Assembly: GCA_000727475.1 (NCBI GenBank)
Contig: KL647318.1
Location: forward strand, 149,491 to 213,490
Source: Sarcocystis neurona
Taxonomy: Eukaryota > Apicomplexa > Conoidasida > Eucoccidiorida > Sarcocystidae
Reading direction: 5' to 3'
DNA: 64,000 nucleotides
The translations under genes were made by a program, and so were the position numbers. The number at the start of each line of letters is the position of its first letter. Positions within the stretch are counted from its first letter, which is position 1. A model generated the notes under the pieces. That model saw only the letters and a list, made by a program, of their open reading frames with translations. It did not search any database and was not told where the DNA came from. Below are positions 60,080-64,000 of this stretch, piece after piece.

Positions 60080-63000
60080 AACTGAAATCCAAGGAAGTGT
60101 CCTAGCAGAAGCAGCAAGCCAGAAGCAGCACCTACTGAAGCATCAACGGAACCACCGACGGCAGGATACAACAACTATAGCGCAACAAGCGGATGCGGCA
60201 TGAAAAATGTCAGACAAAGAAACTCACTTGCTCCATCACAGCAAGTGAGAAAGCGGCAGGCAGTACATGACGCAGCAGCAGCACTACCGTACGACTGAAC
60301 ACGTCAGTGGTATAAACAAATGTATCAAGAGATACGGTCGCGCACTACCAGCAGCAGTTCTTCAAAAGTAACTGCGCCAGAAGTAGTTGTGCGGATGGGC
60401 AGTACAGTAGGGGGATATGATCACGACACCGAAGGGCAGCTTCAACAGTGCGATGGGTAACAGCAATGAGCGGCAACGCCGTAGACCGCGGTAGCCCCGT
60501 CACGGCGGCAGGCAGCAACAACACCTGTTACAGAAAACCGCCTTGGCGGAGAGGGTCAGACTGGGCCGCTTGGCTAAGTGGTTGCAGGATACACATCAGT
60601 GGAGGCGCTGCTGCAGCGTGACCTGTCTGCTCCGCTGACACGGCTGCTCATTTAGAGCAGGTGACCTAGCGCGGGTGCCGCCACTGCGGCTTCGCCTGAA
60701 GCTCTGTTGTTTTTCCGGGGGTGTTCGCCGCTGCAGCTCCGTCCTTTAGGCCCGTGCTGGAGCTTCTGCAGCTTCTGTTTAACTTCTGCTGCTGCTGCCG
60801 ACAAAGATATTGTGAGGACTAGCACTGCGCATACTGCTATCTCTGTTCTAGTTAGCGGAGCACACGATATCTCCGACAGTTTACGCCGCGCTGTACTTAT
60901 CGAAGAGGTGGGATCTTTCATAACCTGCAGCGCCTTCGCTGTGCTGTGGCTGTCTCCGGGTCTACCTCCTCACAAACACACCCATTACTGGTCCTGCTGC
61001 GCCTCAGTGATCGTTCGCCCTCCCGACTAAGGCGCAGACGACAACAACGGCAGCCTGCGGAGGAGCACTAAAGGAGAAAACAGGTGCGAGCTGGAGCAGC
61101 AGAGCCACGGGCGATCCACCATGAATCGGCAGCACCAACAGCAGCGGCAACGCAACCAGCACAACACCAGCAGCCTCAGAGCGTCAACAGCAGGAGCACG
61201 GGTGTGCAGGGAGCCGTCAGCGTTGGTAACGGAAACGGCTGGAGCACAGAAGTCAGCAGCAGCAGCAGCAACAGCAGCACACTCATAGAACGACAGGAGC
61301 AGCAGCAGCGCCACAGCAGCAGCAGCAGCAGCGCCACAGCAGCAGCAACAGCACCACAGCAGCAGCAATAGAGGTGCAGCAGATACGTATAGGGCAGGAG
61401 CCATTACATCACAGAACGTCCCCACGACGACTGCAGTACCTTGAGCTGAAGGCCGTGACATCGTCGGCGGCAGCACGAAAAGCAGATGGTGCGGCGGGCT
61501 GCCGTACGGCAGCAGGTAAAGCAGGAGATGTTTCAAGCCGCAGTAACAGCGAGAAGGAGCGGTGTGGAGCGGCGGTCCCACGGCCAGGGAACACAGCAAC
61601 GTTGTCGCTGAAGAGGTCGCCCGTTTCTTATGACGCACTTACTGCAGCAGCACCTCAGCTGTGACTCTCAAGCGTGTCCTCCGAGAAGACTGAGACAGCA
61701 ACAACACGCGCGGTACAACAGCAGCAACAGCGACACGCCAGCAGTAGGGCAACAGGAGCACGAGGGCGGAGCCTACAGCTGGCAGCAGTAGAACATCCCA
61801 GCACCAGCACAATCGCCGTCGGGTGGCAAAGACAAGGGAGCAGCTTCGATTTTCTCACGGACTTGGCGTAGCCGTAACTAGCTGCAACAACGGTACCACT
61901 AAGCTGTTGACTCCCCTCAACAGCAGCAGCAGCAGGAGGACGACCAGCACTTACCTAGCACTGCCGTCAGACAATGGAGCCGCTGGGACGAAGGCGGTGA
62001 TGCCGACGGGCAATGCGATGGTGTAGGGCAAGAGCGGGGAGCTGCGAAGGCGGCAGCAGCTGCAGCGCCAGGTGCAATAGCATCAAGGATGTAGTGGCAG
62101 CACAGGCGGCAGCAGTAGCAGCAGCGACAGTAGCAGAAAAACGAAGTACGCAAAACAGGAGCAGCAATACTACCAAGCTCGCGGGCATAGACTCTCATGT
62201 GTCCCTTCTCGCGATTCAGCTTGTGCTGCTCTGTGCTCTCTGCTATTAACGCTACTATACCACTGCCCCCACCTGCTGCTGGACGTGCTTGCCGCTGTCG
62301 CTCTGCTGCGAGACGACTGCTTTTGCGGTTGTGCTGCTGCAGCAGCTATATATATATATATATATATGCTGCTGGAAGTGGTCCGCGTGCTGCTGCAGGT
62401 ACGGTCGTGTAAGCCTGGGCTGCGGCACAAAACTACTCGAACGGGGGGGCTGCCGCGCGGCAGTCCTGCTGCCAGGTGTAGCAGACGACGGAAGGGGCCG
62501 CGGGCAGCTCTTGCTGACGCATCGCTTCTGTCGTTTTGGCTGTTGCTCTGCTGCAGAGAGTTGCTTGCTGTGACTTCTTCTTCTTGTGGAGGCGTAGCTT
62601 TTGAGAGAGGGGCTTGCCTCCGTGTCGTTCCGCCTACTCGTCTTCGCCGTCCGTGTTATGCCGGTGTCCGCGCTGGCTCACTGCAACGCCAGCCAGCCTT
62701 CCGACCGTGCTTCTCTTTTGCTGCCGCTCCGTCGCTTTTCGAATCCTCTGCTGCTGCTCCTCCTCCTTCGCCTCGTCCTTCTAGGGAAGACCCCCCGCTC
62801 TTCTTTCGGTTAGCCTGTGCATTTCGTGTCTCTCGTACCCCTGCCGCTTGTGCGCACCTTCAGCTGCTTCTTCTTCTTTAGTCTGGCGGCCTGCCCCCAG
62901 CCGTCGGCGCGTCGCCCTCGTGTCTGTTGTCCGGGTTGCCGCCGCGCCTGCTCGCGAACCTGAACAACCCAGCAGACACAGCAGCAGCAGCAGCAGCCGC

Positions 63001-63110
63001 AGCCGCACAGCAGCGATAGCAGGAGCAGCAACCGCATCAATCGGAGCGCCACCACCAGCAGCAGCAGACGCAGCAACAACGTCGTTCACTCCTGAAAGCA
63101 GCTGCTGTTT
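60080..63110. repeat. Third CAG/CTG domain
   Basis: CAG-biased on + from 60,100 to 60,640 and from 61,080 to 62,160. CTG-biased around 60,720-60,800 and from 62,220 to 62,800. CAG again at 62,960-63,080. The densest run is 61,255-61,375. ORFs follow repeat composition (Gln/Ser/Ala on one strand, Leu/Cys/Ala on the other); none is called. Confidence 0.75.
62340..62374. repeat. CAG-(TA)n-CTG hairpin
   Basis: 'cagcagc' (62,340-62,346), a pure TA tract (62,347-62,367) and 'gctgctg' (62,368-62,374) form a perfect inverted repeat with a TA core, sitting within the CTG-biased part of the third domain. Confidence 0.9.
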
Positions 63111-63892
63111 CCGTTCTTCCGCCCACTTTGTCTCGCATGGGCGGCGTTGTGTTGTAGGAGAGAAAGGCCGTTCAGATCGCGAAGCTCCCTGTGTGGTTGT
63201 TTGTCGTTGCGGCCAGCCCGGTTGGGACTACCGCCGCGCTGCCGCGATTCTCCTCCTCCTGCCACTGCAGTTGTCTCTTGCTGCTGTCGCTGTGACAGCT
63301 CTGTTCTGCTGCCGGTTTTCTGCCCTGAAATACCTTCCTCTCCCGCTGCAGCTGTCCCGTGTTGCATTCTTGCTGCTGCAGCTGCTGCCGTCTTTTGGGG
63401 GACGCCAGCCTCATCACTCTTTTCCCCCACTTGTTGCCCGCGACTCCTTTCCTTCCTCAGCGCTGCTGCCCCTGCAGCTGCAGTTCGTCTCTCCTGCGGC
63501 TCGGTGTCCGTTCTGTCTTGGGCATTCTGCGTGTACCCGCTGTTTCTGCTGCTGCTTCTCCTTCGCGGCTTTTGTGGCTGTTTCAGTCCGTCGTTACGCG
63601 CCTCGTATAGCCGTTCTTTTCCCTTCGTCCTCTTGCGCGCCTCCCCTCCCCCCGACTTCGGCCCGTTTTCCTCTTCCGATATATATTGTTGTATTCGTCT
63701 TTCGCCGCGCGTCACCTCCGCTTTTTCCCGTTCGTGCGTTTCGTGCTTTTCCGCGGCTCCGTCTCTTTGCCCTCCTCCGGCAGCGGTGCACAGCATGGCA
63801 TCTGCTGTCTCTCGCAATTCTTCTTCCCGGGGGGCGTTGCACGTTGCCTGCAGCGACTTTGCCGTGAATTCGCTGCAGACGGCGAAAGGCAC
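63086..63892 (-). CDS. Long hydrophilic ORF at the window end, uncertain
   Basis: Two hundred and sixty-eight codons open on the purine-rich strand, rich in Glu/Arg/Lys/Gln/Gly, for example E-V-T-R-G-E-R-R-I-Q-Q-Y-I-S-E-E-E-N. It has Ala and Gln runs towards the end and a TGA at 63,086. The nominal start is a GTG and the coding stretch may extend past 63,892. The opposite strand is open too (62,848-63,867) but encodes Leu/Cys/Ser/Phe-rich sequence less like a protein. The C/T-rich skew of this block makes both frames stop-poor, so coding status is doubtful. No domain recognised. Confidence 0.25.
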   Translation of the reverse strand: MPFAVCSEFTAKSLQATCNAPREEELRETADAMLCTAAGGGQRDGAAEKHETHEREKAEVTRGERRIQQYISEEENGPKSGGGEARKRTKGKERLYEARNDGLKQPQKPRRRSSSRNSGYTQNAQDRTDTEPQERRTAAAGAAALRKERSRGQQVGEKSDEAGVPQKTAAAAAARMQHGTAAAGEEGISGQKTGSRTELSQRQQQETTAVAGGGESRQRGGSPNRAGRNDKQPHRELRDLNGLSLLQHNAAHARQSGRKNGNSSCFQE

Positions 63893-64000
63893 CCGCAGCA
63901 GAGAGATGCAGGAGGGGGGCGCTGCGACAGCCGCAGCAGGTGCGGGGTCTGTGGAGTCTGGGGGGTGTAGCGAGAGCCGCAGCCGAGGCCGATGCTCATC

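Larger units (their letters stand above)
56650..60080. other. Gene-poor spacer with microsatellites
   Basis: Contains a CTG-rich patch at 57,690-57,875 and TA/TG tracts. ORFs are short (148 codons at most, 59,290-59,736 on +) and lack motifs. The segment around 59,460-59,640 is Ser/Thr/Ala-rich and open on +, but no splice or start evidence was found. Confidence 0.45.

Noticed and set aside
1..64000. tRNA, rRNA, snRNA genes and telomere-type (TTTAGGG) arrays
   Set aside because: None recognised on reading both strands. A covariance-model scan would be decisive, and absence by eye is not proof.

Overview
The window looks like nuclear DNA of a coccidian apicomplexan, most probably Eimeria. It has mid-range GC, genes with many small exons and low-complexity inserts, long tracts seeded with CAG/CTG trinucleotides, many (TA)n/(TG)n microsatellites, and alternation of repeat-poor and repeat-rich blocks. 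The genus is inferred from this texture, because no marker gene is present. I see no rRNA, recognisable tRNA, CRISPR array, insertion sequence or bacterial-type operon.

Layout. (1) 1-18.4 kb is a decayed, head-to-tail array of about eight or nine diverged copies of a roughly 1.8-2.3 kb gene-like unit, all on the + strand. Short blocks recur in fixed order, and most copies are broken by stops or frameshifts. A surface-antigen (SAG-type) family is a possible but unproven source. (2) 18.4-27.4 kb is gene-poor, with a microsatellite block, one excellent inverted repeat and a 41-bp minisatellite. (3) 27.4-30.2 kb holds protein-like but frame-broken reading on both strands. The + strand part looks like a decayed intronless ORF, possibly an endogenous viral element or a retrocopy. 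(4) 32.1-44.9 kb is the gene-bearing island. A phase-consistent 17-exon gene runs on the - strand from 42,837 to 32,131 (about 1,327 codons, family not recognised). A small + strand gene starts 61 bp away, head to head (42,898-43,576), and two weaker candidates follow (44.3-43.8 kb - strand, 44.66-44.91 kb + strand). (5) 45.2-64 kb is repeat-rich. It has CAG/CTG domains at 45.25-45.8, 47.8-51.6, 54.3-56.65 and 60.1-63.6 kb, separated by TG/TA-rich spacers with 62-, 38- and 45-bp tandem repeats. Long ORFs there are probably by-products of stop-poor trinucleotide sequence.

How it works together: only the 32-44 kb island can be read as active genes. The two best models share a very short start-to-start region, so shared regulation is plausible. 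The array and the 28-30 kb ORF read as relics. Exon calls were made by eye from open frame, splice-site consensus and phase compatibility; no search or transcript evidence was available.
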